From an uncultured Gellertiella sp. (GTDB taxonomy: Bacteria; Pseudomonadota; Alphaproteobacteria; Rhizobiales; Rhizobiaceae): a DNA stretch of 64,000 nucleotides. The notes beneath the pieces were generated by a model, which saw only the letters and a list, made by a program, of their open reading frames with translations, was not told the origin of the DNA and searched no databases. Positions 7,974-15,258 of the stretch are shown piece by piece. Position numbers and translations under genes: made by a program. Position 1 is the stretch's first letter; every line of letters begins with the position of its first letter. The stretch spans positions 3,316,001 through 3,380,000 of the forward strand of contig NZ_OY735139.1 of NCBI RefSeq assembly GCF_963457605.1, in the 5' to 3' direction.

Positions 7974-9410
7974 TCAGGCAGACAGCTTGCGGGTCAGCGA
8001 CAGGCCCGCCAGGAGGGCGGCAAACGAGGGCAGGGTGAAGAGCAGGAACAGCCAGAAGGCGGCGCTGATATTGCCCTCAATGCCGCCCGGATCGATCAGC
8101 CCGGTGGAATTGGCAATGACACCCGCAAGGGCTGCGCCAAAGCCCGCCCCCAGCGACTGCATCATGGTGATGGCGGCGGATGCCCGGTCCTTCTCGTCGT
8201 CGCGCGCCAGCCGGATCACCATGCCGACCAGATGCGCCCAGCAGACGCCGACCCCGACACCCATGGCAAATATGCCGAGCGCGATGGCCGATACCAGCAG
8301 CAGGTTTGCCGAGGGGTCGAAGACCGGCAGGGTGAAGACGAGGCTTGCCGTGCCCAGCACCTCGATGATCGCCCCGGCGGCAATGGTCAGCACCGCCTTC
8401 TTGCCGGAATAATGGGTGGTGAGGAAAGCGCCACCGGTCCAGCCGAGCGCGATCAGCGCCACCAGATAGCCGGAGACCAGCGGCGGCACGCCATGCAGTT
8501 CCTGGAGGAAATAGGGGATGTAGATATCGGCGGACAGCACCAGCAGCACCAGCAGCATATAGGCATAGATCAGCCCGAGCGGCGTCGAAAGCCGGGTCGC
8601 GCCTTCGGGAAACAGCCGGGTCTTCAGCCGGCTTTCCGCGACAAGCACCGCGACCCCGGCCGCAACCGCCAGGCCAAGCCAGAGCGCCCGGAGCAGCGGC
8701 GTGGCGGCCGAACCCGCGAGCGACAGCAGCACGACGGTTGCCACCATCATCAGGATCTGCGGCAGCGGCACGGAGATGTCGCCGCGGTCATCGGGTGCTT
8801 CCGGCAGCAGCCTTGGCGCGGCCAGCGCCATGATCACGGTGAAGGGCAGGGGAATGGCAAAGGCATAGCGCCAGAGATGGCCGTCCGCCAGCAGGCCCCC
8901 CAGCGACGGGCCAATGAAGGTCGCCGCCCCCCAGACGCCGGCATAGAGCGGCGACACCCGGCTCCACAGCCGTTCGGGATAGGCATGGCGGATGAAGGCA
9001 TAGCCAAGCGCCACGATCAGCCCCGCCCCAAACCCCTGCACGGCACGCCCGGCAATGATCAGCCCCATCGACGGTGCGATGGCGCAGGCAAGCGAGCCGA
9101 GGCCGAAGAAGAAGGACCCGATCCCATAGGCCTGCCGCAGGCTGATGCCGCGTGGCCGGGCGGTGATGAAGACCGAGCCGAGCAGCGAGGCGGCCACAAA
9201 CAGCGTTGTCGCCCAGGCAAACAGCTCAAGCCCGCCGATATCGCGCACCACCGAAGGCAGGATGGTGGTGGAAATATAGACCTCCACCGCATGCAGCGCG
9301 ATGCCACCCCCCAGCATCAGCGTCGCGCCGAGATGGTGCGGGGCAAAGATATCCGAGAACCGCGCCCGTTCTCCCGCCCGTTCTCCCGCCTGCTCTGCCG
9401 GCTGATCCAT
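7974..9410 (-). CDS. MFS transporter, DHA2-like multidrug family
   Basis: Integral membrane major facilitator of 478 residues with 12-14 hydrophobic segments; probably an efflux pump of unknown substrate. The start at 9410 is fixed by a strong GGAGGTGAC site; the frame is open to 9626 but that part is not protein-like. The N-terminus contains a small repeat (ERAGERAR). It is transcribed with the NRAMP gene, 6 bp apart. It diverges from the small regulator gene at 9625. Confidence 0.85.
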   Translation of the reverse strand: MDQPAEQAGERAGERARFSDIFAPHHLGATLMLGGGIALHAVEVYISTTILPSVVRDIGGLELFAWATTLFVAASLLGSVFITARPRGISLRQAYGIGSFFFGLGSLACAIAPSMGLIIAGRAVQGFGAGLIVALGYAFIRHAYPERLWSRVSPLYAGVWGAATFIGPSLGGLLADGHLWRYAFAIPLPFTVIMALAAPRLLPEAPDDRGDISVPLPQILMMVATVVLLSLAGSAATPLLRALWLGLAVAAGVAVLVAESRLKTRLFPEGATRLSTPLGLIYAYMLLVLLVLSADIYIPYFLQELHGVPPLVSGYLVALIALGWTGGAFLTTHYSGKKAVLTIAAGAIIEVLGTASLVFTLPVFDPSANLLLVSAIALGIFAMGVGVGVCWAHLVGMVIRLARDDEKDRASAAITMMQSLGAGFGAALAGVIANSTGLIDPGGIEGNISAAFWLFLLFTLPSFAALLAGLSLTRKLSA

Positions 9411-9574
9411 GTCACCTCCCGCTTTTCCGCCGCGCCTACCTCGCCCGGAGCAAGGCCGCAGCGCAAGCCATGGAATGGCGGGCAGGGGGAAATATTTTGG
9501 GGCCTGCCGTCGAAACCGGGGCGTTTTGCGAATATTCAGAACCGCTTGCCAAAATCCATCCCCCCAGCCCCCGC

Positions 9575-9601
9575 TTGACATGATATCGCATGCGATATCA
9601 C
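9575..9601 (+). promoter_or_regulatory. Promoter with 20-bp perfect palindromic operator
   Basis: TTGACA (9575-9580) forms a -35 box, directly followed by the perfect palindrome TGATATCGCATGCGATATCA (9581-9600); TATCAC at 9596 could be a -10 with a short 15-bp spacing. An operator between -35 and -10 is the usual layout for an autorepressing antitoxin. It lies 24 bp before the start at 9625. Confidence 0.7.
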
Positions 9602-9624
9602 CTGACTGAAAGGAGACAGAAGAC

Positions 9625-9894
9625 ATGCGCAGCTATCCCCTGAGACTGGCGGATCATGTCATGGAAGAAGCAAAGCGGGCAGCCGCGGAAGACAATGTGT
9701 CGCTGAACCATCTGCTGTCAGCCTTCATCGCCGACGGCATCGGTCACAGACGGGCCATCATGGAACTGAAACATCGGGCGGCCCGCGGAAATGTCGAAGC
9801 CGCGCTGACAAGTCTTGACCGCGTTCCTGAAGCCGCCGCCGATCCCGGCGACGAACGGATCGTTGCACGAAGGTCTCGCCCCTTGCGTCCATAA
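9625..9894 (+). CDS. Small HicB/CopG-like antitoxin without a toxin
   Basis: Protein of 89 residues starting MRSYPLRLADHVMEEAKRAA, then SLNHLLSAFIADGIGHRRA, a ribbon-helix-helix pattern like HicB-family antitoxins. AGGAG lies upstream of the start. A 20-bp perfect palindrome overlaps its promoter, consistent with autorepression. No toxin reading frame follows: the next gene is on the opposite strand 33 bp away. The MFS gene diverges from it, so it may also regulate that gene. The family call is from pattern only. Confidence 0.7.
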   Translation: MRSYPLRLADHVMEEAKRAAAEDNVSLNHLLSAFIADGIGHRRAIMELKHRAARGNVEAALTSLDRVPEAAADPGDERIVARRSRPLRP

Positions 9895-9926
9895 CAATGG
9901 CACGGATGGCAGCCCCCCGCCCGGCA

Positions 9927-10508
9927 TCACGCACCGGAAAGGCTCATCTCCACATGACGGGTGATCTGGGCGATGGCCTCCTCGCGGGTGATGGAGCTGG
10001 AATCCAGTCCGAGCCGCAGCCAGAGGCCGTCGACCAGGGCGCTGATGCCCGTGGCCAGTGCCTCGGCCTCCGGTCGGCTGACGAGTTCGACCAGCGCCGA
10101 GATGAGATTGGAGCGCATGCGGGCGTGGAACACCTTTTGCAGCCGTGCCAGCTGCGGCTCGCGCGGCACTTCGGCCAGGAGCGACAGCCAGGCATGGCTG
10201 ATTGACGGCTTGAAGAACGACGCCTCGAAATTCCCCTCGACAATCGCCAGCACACGCTCGCGCGGCGTTTTCGCCTGCCGGAGCCGCTCGACCACGGCGA
10301 TGCGCAGCGCCGCATTGGCCTCGCGCATCGCCTGCTCGAACAGCTCCTGCTTGTTGCGGAAATAATGCAGCACGATGCCTTTCGATGCGCCGGCATGGCT
10401 TGCCACCTTTTCCAGCGTCGTGCCCGCCACGCCTTCCGTCTGCAGGATCTCGAAGGCTGCCCGGCGCAGCTCGTGACGCCTGATTTCACTGATCCTTGAC
10501 AGTTTCAT
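9927..10508 (-). CDS. BetI-like TetR-family regulator, divergent from choX
   Basis: TetR-family repressor of 193 residues. The start at 10508 gives MKLSRISEIRRHELRRAAFE, and the HTH (TLEKVASHAGASKGIVLHYF) is BetI-like, as is the C-terminal ALVDGLWLRLGLD segment. The frame stays open to 10649, but that stretch crosses the large inverted repeat and lacks a site. It diverges from choX, so it probably controls choline uptake through the intervening palindromes. It is a paralogue of the betI at 1444. Confidence 0.85.
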   Translation of the reverse strand: MKLSRISEIRRHELRRAAFEILQTEGVAGTTLEKVASHAGASKGIVLHYFRNKQELFEQAMREANAALRIAVVERLRQAKTPRERVLAIVEGNFEASFFKPSISHAWLSLLAEVPREPQLARLQKVFHARMRSNLISALVELVSRPEAEALATGISALVDGLWLRLGLDSSSITREEAIAQITRHVEMSLSGA

Positions 10509-10595
10509 GCCCGCTCTTTCCCGCCCGTGAGATGATCCTGCGCTGATGCCAGCGGTCCCTGACCGCAACCTGGCCGATCCGTGACCCCTGCCATT

Positions 10596-10662
10596 ATACC
10601 AGAGATCATTGATAGGAACCCATTGGACCGGCCAATGGGTTCCTATCAATGATCTCTGGTAT
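10596..10662. promoter_or_regulatory. 31-bp perfect inverted repeat between the TetR gene and choX
   Basis: Left arm 10596-10626 and right arm 10632-10662 are exact reverse complements around a 5-bp spacer ACCGG. The inner arm ends in CCATTGG/CCAATGGG. A third CCAATGGG is at 10719-10726, and TTGACC (10695) faces GGTCAA (10725). These lie in the 272-bp divergent gap 10509-10780 and are good candidate operators for the TetR regulator. Confidence 0.75.
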
Positions 10663-10780
10663 TACATGAACGCCCTGACCAAAAAGATCAACAATTGACC
10701 AGTGGGACAATTTATGATCCAATGGGTCAAATTCAGGATAGCTATGGCCACAGGACCTGTGGCAGCAAGGGGAGGCAAGC

Positions 10781-11731
10781 ATGGGCATGACGAGGACAGG
10801 ACGGGGTCTGGCGGCTGTGTTGCTGGCGGGGGCGGCGCTTTTGCCGGTGGGCGCTCGGGCGGCGGAAGCGGAAAGTTGTCGGCAGATCCGCATGGCCGAA
10901 CCCGGCTGGAACGATCTCGCCTTCACCACAGGCGTCGGCCTGACGCTGATGAAGGGGCTCGGCTATGACGCCAAATCCTCGCTGCTCGGCGTCGATGTCA
11001 TCTATCTCAGCCTGAAGAACCGCGATCTCGACGTGTTCCTCGGCTATTGGGACCCGGCAATGATCACCTATGCCAAAAGCTTTCTCGCCGATGGCACGGT
11101 GGAAAAGCTCGCCACCAATCTGGTCGGTGCCAAATATACCTTTGCCGTGCCCGCCTATGCCTATGAGGCCGGCGTGCATGATTTTGCCGACCTGCAGAAA
11201 TTCGCCGACAGGTTCGACCACAAGCTCTATGGCATCGAGCCCGGTTCCAACCAGCTGATGCTGGATGCGGTGGCCGATCCGTCGCTGGGGCTGAAGGGCT
11301 GGGACGTGGTGGAATCCAGCGAGCAGGGCATGCTGGCCGAGGTCAGGCGTCATGTGCTGAGCAAGGATTTCATCGTCTTCCAGGGCTGGGCCCCGCATCC
11401 GATGAACGTTGCCTTCGACATGAAATACCTGACCGGCGGCGACAGGTTCTATGGCCCGAATTTCGGCGCCGCCACCGTCTCCACCCAGGTGCGCAAGGGC
11501 TATGCGGCGGAATGCCCGAATGTCGCGGCGCTGCTGAAGAACCTCGCCTTCGACATCGATTTCGAAAACAAGGGCATGGGCTATCTGATGAATGACGGGC
11601 TGTCGCCGGAAGATGCGGCGAAGAAGGCCATTCTCGACGAGCCCCAGCGGCTGGAAAAATGGCTCGCGGGCGTCACCACTGCGGATGGCAAGCCGGGCCT
11701 TGAGGCGGTGCGCAAGAGCCTCGGCCTTTGA
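10781..11731 (+). CDS. choX: Choline-binding periplasmic protein, ABC type
   Basis: Solute-binding protein of 316 residues that captures choline in the periplasm for ABC uptake. The signal peptide covers about residues 1-27. W43, D45, W90 and Y119 fall at the positions known for the Sinorhizobium ChoX ligand box, and W203 corresponds to its W205. GGGGAGG lies 5 nt before the ATG. Its stop overlaps the next gene in TGATG. The permease and ATPase genes normally next to choX are absent here, so it must borrow a transporter encoded elsewhere or have another role. Confidence 0.92.
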   Translation: MGMTRTGRGLAAVLLAGAALLPVGARAAEAESCRQIRMAEPGWNDLAFTTGVGLTLMKGLGYDAKSSLLGVDVIYLSLKNRDLDVFLGYWDPAMITYAKSFLADGTVEKLATNLVGAKYTFAVPAYAYEAGVHDFADLQKFADRFDHKLYGIEPGSNQLMLDAVADPSLGLKGWDVVESSEQGMLAEVRRHVLSKDFIVFQGWAPHPMNVAFDMKYLTGGDRFYGPNFGAATVSTQVRKGYAAECPNVAALLKNLAFDIDFENKGMGYLMNDGLSPEDAAKKAILDEPQRLEKWLAGVTTADGKPGLEAVRKSLGL

Positions 11732-12546
11732 TGGCACCGGCGGCTGACAGCTGGAACCGCGTGAAGCGTGCCGTGGTGCTGCAGGATGGACGCCTGATCC
11801 GCGTCATCGACACCGGCGGTGACCGGCCGGCGCTGTTGCTGCTGCACGGCTATTCCGACACCAGCCGCAGCTTTGCGCCGCTGCTCGGACCGCTTGGCGG
11901 CTACAGGCTGATCATGCCCGATCTGCCCGGCCATGGCCGCAGCGACCCGCCACCGGCGCAGACACTCGACGGTGTCGCGAACGATATCGCGGCGCTGCTG
12001 GCGGTGCTTGGCGTCACGCCCGCCCTTGTCGTCGGCCATTCGCTCGGGTCCATGCTGGCGCTGGCGCTGGCGGCGCGGCAGATGCCCGGCCTTTGCGGCG
12101 TGGTGACGCTGGCGGGCAGTGCCTGTCCGGCGCTGGAGGGCCTGGCGATGCTCGACCCGATCCGCGCCTTTGCCGATCCCGTCGATGCCGGCGATCCCTT
12201 CTTCGATCTCTGGTATCAGGGCCCGATGCCGGTCGATCCCGCCTTTCTCGGCCTCGTCCGCCAGGAAGCCGCCGCCATGCCCGCCGCCGTCTGGCAGCTC
12301 TATCTGGCCATTCTGGAAGACACGGACCTGCGCCCGGGGCTGGCGGAAATCCGGGTGCCCTGCCTTGCCATTTCCGGCACCGGAGACAGCCTGTTCGACA
12401 GCCGCCACGGCGACATGCTGTGTGCAGGCCTTGCCCGCGCCGAACGGCGTGTGCTCGAAGGCCACGGCCACAATCCCCACTGGGAATCCCCGGCCCGCAT
12501 CGCCCGCCTGATCGACGTTTTTGCGCGGCGCTGCTGCCAGGTCTGA
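11731..12546 (+). CDS. Alpha/beta-hydrolase fold protein
   Basis: Cytoplasmic alpha/beta hydrolase of 271 residues. It has the oxyanion HGYSDTSRSF, the nucleophile elbow GHSLGS with Ser104, an acid in GTGDSLF and the histidine in GHGHNPHW, so the triad looks complete. The start overlaps the choX stop, indicating coexpression. A choline-ester hydrolase that would supply choline is an attractive but unproven role; the substrate is unknown. Confidence 0.85.
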   Translation: MAPAADSWNRVKRAVVLQDGRLIRVIDTGGDRPALLLLHGYSDTSRSFAPLLGPLGGYRLIMPDLPGHGRSDPPPAQTLDGVANDIAALLAVLGVTPALVVGHSLGSMLALALAARQMPGLCGVVTLAGSACPALEGLAMLDPIRAFADPVDAGDPFFDLWYQGPMPVDPAFLGLVRQEAAAMPAAVWQLYLAILEDTDLRPGLAEIRVPCLAISGTGDSLFDSRHGDMLCAGLARAERRVLEGHGHNPHWESPARIARLIDVFARRCCQV

Positions 12547-12580
12547 GGAGCTGGCATCGGGGAAGGCGGGAGCAGGTGAA

Positions 12581-12931
12581 TTAGCCAGCTGCCGCAGCGG
12601 GCGCATGCACGGTGATATGGCCCTGCCGCGGTTTTGCCGGGCTGAGGCGCATATCAATGTCAATGCCGATCATGATCAGATAATTCAGAAGGCGGTCCAC
12701 GGTGAAATCCTTCAGTTTTCCGCGGGTAATATTCGAGACCTTGGCCTGATCGGTTTGCAGGATCTCTGCTGTCTGCGCCTGGGTGAGGTTTCTCACCACA
12801 ATCGCATTCGAAATGTGACGGGCAATTTCCATCTTCAGCCGATCCCTGGCATCCAGCTTTATGCCAAGATCCGCAAAAATGTCGCCCGAACCCTCGACGA
12901 TCTTGACGTCATCACGTTTGCTGTCGACCAT
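12581..12931 (-). CDS. XRE-family antitoxin of a Gp49-type toxin-antitoxin pair
   Basis: DNA-binding antitoxin of 116 residues with an HTH at about 50-75 (NLTQAQTAEILQTDQAKVSN) typical of the XRE antitoxins paired with phage Gp49-like (HigB-type) toxins. It overlaps the end of the toxin remnant by 20 bp, the normal toxin-first order. An operator-like palindrome precedes the pair. The antitoxin frame is intact although the toxin is decayed. Confidence 0.8.
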   Translation of the reverse strand: MVDSKRDDVKIVEGSGDIFADLGIKLDARDRLKMEIARHISNAIVVRNLTQAQTAEILQTDQAKVSNITRGKLKDFTVDRLLNYLIMIGIDIDMRLSPAKPRQGHITVHAPAAAAG

Positions 12932-13141
12932 GTTTTTCTACCCGCTTTCCCTGTGTCTGCTCATTGAAGTGGTCTTGCGCCACTTTCAACCGGCGCTCGA
13001 CCAGCTCCATCTCGTGTTTGGGCGTTGCCTTGCCGCTCTTTTCGAACCGTATAGGCAGCACGACAGGTATCGCCATCATGGTTCGAAATGATTTCCAGAA
13101 CGCCAGCGCCCGAAACATTGGGCGGGTCTCACATGCTTGCG
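12912..13141 (-). pseudogene. Decayed Gp49/HigB-type toxin
   Basis: Three minus-strand frames together spell fragments of a Gp49-like toxin: SRKHVRP near 13130-13141, then GAGVLEIISNHDGDTCRAAYTV in another frame, then KSGKATPKHEMELVERRLKV in the frame ending at 12912. The usual segment between the beta strand and KSG is deleted and the first third of the protein is missing. At least two frame changes are needed, so no functional toxin can be made. Confidence 0.75.
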
Positions 13142-13149
13142 CGAACTAA

Positions 13150-13167
13150 TATGCCACATATGGCATA
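13150..13167 (-). promoter_or_regulatory. Candidate toxin-antitoxin operator
   Basis: Inverted repeat TATGCCA-CATA-TGGCATA directly upstream of the toxin remnant, as expected for autorepression by the XRE antitoxin. Confidence 0.6.
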
Positions 13168-13353
13168 ATTCCGCGAGTGAATGATCGCCGGGTTCGGCAA
13201 ATTCGCCCATTCTGTATGTTTGACCTGATGAAGTCGTGTTTGTATTGTCTCCGTGCTGGTCAGTGCAGATTGCCCGCCCCGCTTCCCACCCATCTTGCAC
13301 CCCCCTGCCGTTCCTGTAAAACCTCCCTCCTGATCCCTTCAGGAGGCCTTGCC

Positions 13354-14364
13354 ATGTCCAATCCCGTTCTCGTTGAAGTCACCCGTGGTGCGCTGGTGGA
13401 GAGCCGGCATCGGGGAATGGTGGTGGCCGTCGATGGCGAGGGCAAGGTGGTGCTTGCGCTGGGGGATGTCGGGGCGGCGGTGTTTCCGCGCTCGGCCTGC
13501 AAGGCGATGCAGGCGCTGCCGCTGGTCGAAAGCGGGGCGGCGGATGCCTATGGTTTCGGCAATCGCGAACTGGCGCTTTCCGCCGCCTCCCACAGCGGCG
13601 AGGACCTGCATGCCGAACTTGCGGCCTCGATGCTGGCGCGGGCGGGGCGGGATGCCCGGGCGCTCGAATGCGGGGCCCACTGGTCGTTCGACCAGAACCC
13701 GCTGATCCATCAGGCCCGCACGCTTGCCCGCCCGACGGCGCTCCACAACAACTGCTCGGGAAAGCATGCGGGCTTCGTCTGCGCCGCCTGCCATTCCGGC
13801 ATGGAGACCGCAGGCTATGTCGGCTATGACCATCCGCTGCAGCAGGAAATCCGGGGGATCATGGAGGGGCTGACCGGCGCGGTGCTTGCCCATGACAATT
13901 GCGGCACCGATGGCTGCTCGATCCCGACCTATGCGGTGCCGCTCCAGAGCCTTGCCGATGGCTTTGGCCGGATGCTGACGGGCAGGGGGCTTCAGCCGGT
14001 ACGGGCTCAAGCGTCGCGCCGCATCATCGCGGCCTGCATGGCCGAGCCCTTCTATGTCGCGGGCACCCGGCGCTTCTGCACCCGGCTGATGGAGGTAGCT
14101 CCGGGCAGGATTTTCGCCAAGACCGGAGCGGAAGGCGTCTATTGCGCGCTGTTGCCGGAACAGGGCATCTCGGTTGCGGTGAAATGCGAGGATGGGGCCA
14201 GCCGCGCCGCCGAATCCATGGTCGCTGCCACCCTTGCCCGCTTCTTCCCCGCAGACAGCGAGGCGCGATTGGCGCTGCTTGCGCTTGCCAATCACACGAT
14301 GCGCAACTGGAACCGCATGGTGGTGGGCGAGGTCAGGGCCTCGCCGGTGTTATGTACTAATTAG
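13354..14364 (+). CDS. ansA: Type II-like asparaginase (Rhizobium etli AnsA family)
   Basis: Hydrolyses L-asparagine to aspartate and ammonia; 336 residues. It carries PRSACK with Ser47 and Lys50, the serine-lysine pair of the R. etli family, plus NNCSGKHAGF and HDNCGTDGCS with the conserved cysteines. AGGAGG lies 8 nt before the ATG at 13354; the frame is open to 13177 but that part is not protein-like. No signal peptide, so cytoplasmic. The C-terminus (ASPVLCTN) ends in an AT-rich repeat region and may differ from relatives. Confidence 0.88.
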   Translation: MSNPVLVEVTRGALVESRHRGMVVAVDGEGKVVLALGDVGAAVFPRSACKAMQALPLVESGAADAYGFGNRELALSAASHSGEDLHAELAASMLARAGRDARALECGAHWSFDQNPLIHQARTLARPTALHNNCSGKHAGFVCAACHSGMETAGYVGYDHPLQQEIRGIMEGLTGAVLAHDNCGTDGCSIPTYAVPLQSLADGFGRMLTGRGLQPVRAQASRRIIAACMAEPFYVAGTRRFCTRLMEVAPGRIFAKTGAEGVYCALLPEQGISVAVKCEDGASRAAESMVAATLARFFPADSEARLALLALANHTMRNWNRMVVGEVRASPVLCTN

Positions 14365-14482
14365 TTTAACTATTATGTATTAGAGTTTCTTTTACGATCT
14401 TTTAGCGCTTCTGATACACAACCTGCCGGATGTGATAGGCTGGTATTTCGAATATGATATTCGGTTATTTGAGGAACATGTG

Positions 14483-15196
14483 ATGTTTGCAGGACGCTAC
14501 GCCTGGTGGCTGATAACTGTAAGTGCAGTGTTTTTGCTGTTTCTCCTTGCCTTTGACGGCGTCGCCTGGATTACGGTGGCGATGTCGGATTGTGCGGTGG
14601 GCGATGCCCGCTGTTTTGAACTCAACAACTGGCTGCTGGGCGTCCTGAAACCGGTTCTGTGCGCGCTTGCAGGGGCGGTGCTTGTCGGCTGCCTCATCCT
14701 GCGCATTTTGTACCTGCGCTTTTCGCCGCTCTGGCTGGTCCCGGTTCTTGTCTGGGCCTTTGCTGTTGCCATTGCCCTGCGGGATTACATGCCGCTCTGG
14801 CACGGCGGAACCAGTATCCACGCGCTTTTGCTGCTGCTGCCGCCGTCACTCTATGCGCTGCTGGCGCTGGCGCTGTTTCTCTGCTTCCCGCTGGAAGATG
14901 AGGATATGCCGGTGCAGGGCAGGGCCGCGCCGCTGGGCGTGGTGGCCGGTTTTGCCGCGCTGATCTGCTGCCTGCAGGTGGTCGCCACCGCCACAAGCCT
15001 GCCGGTGATGCTGATCCGGGTGGCGCATGTGAATGAGCTTGCGGGCCTGGTTGCGGCCTTGCAAAAGCTGCTCGTCACCTTCCTCTTGCTCGGCAATGGC
15101 ACGCTGATCCCCGGCCTGGTGATGGTCACCCTGTTTGCCCTGTCGCTGGCGCTGCGCATCGTGCGCCACGAGCAACTGACCGCTGGTCACGCCTGA
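14483..15196 (+). CDS. Integral membrane protein, unknown function
   Basis: Protein of 237 residues with about six hydrophobic segments. The first follows an N-terminus of MFAGRYAWWLI, and two Cys lie in the loop after it (SDCAVGDARCFEL), which could form a periplasmic disulfide. GAGGA lies 7 nt before the ATG at 14483; an earlier in-frame start at 14432 has no site. The region 14365-14482 is AT-rich with two copies of TATGTA(C)TA. No family recognised. Confidence 0.7.
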   Translation: MFAGRYAWWLITVSAVFLLFLLAFDGVAWITVAMSDCAVGDARCFELNNWLLGVLKPVLCALAGAVLVGCLILRILYLRFSPLWLVPVLVWAFAVAIALRDYMPLWHGGTSIHALLLLLPPSLYALLALALFLCFPLEDEDMPVQGRAAPLGVVAGFAALICCLQVVATATSLPVMLIRVAHVNELAGLVAALQKLLVTFLLLGNGTLIPGLVMVTLFALSLALRIVRHEQLTAGHA

Positions 15197-15258
15197 CCAG
15201 CCTCATGCAAGCGCGCCGGTGCTAGATCCTGCGGCGCAGCGGCAGGAAACGGACAGGC

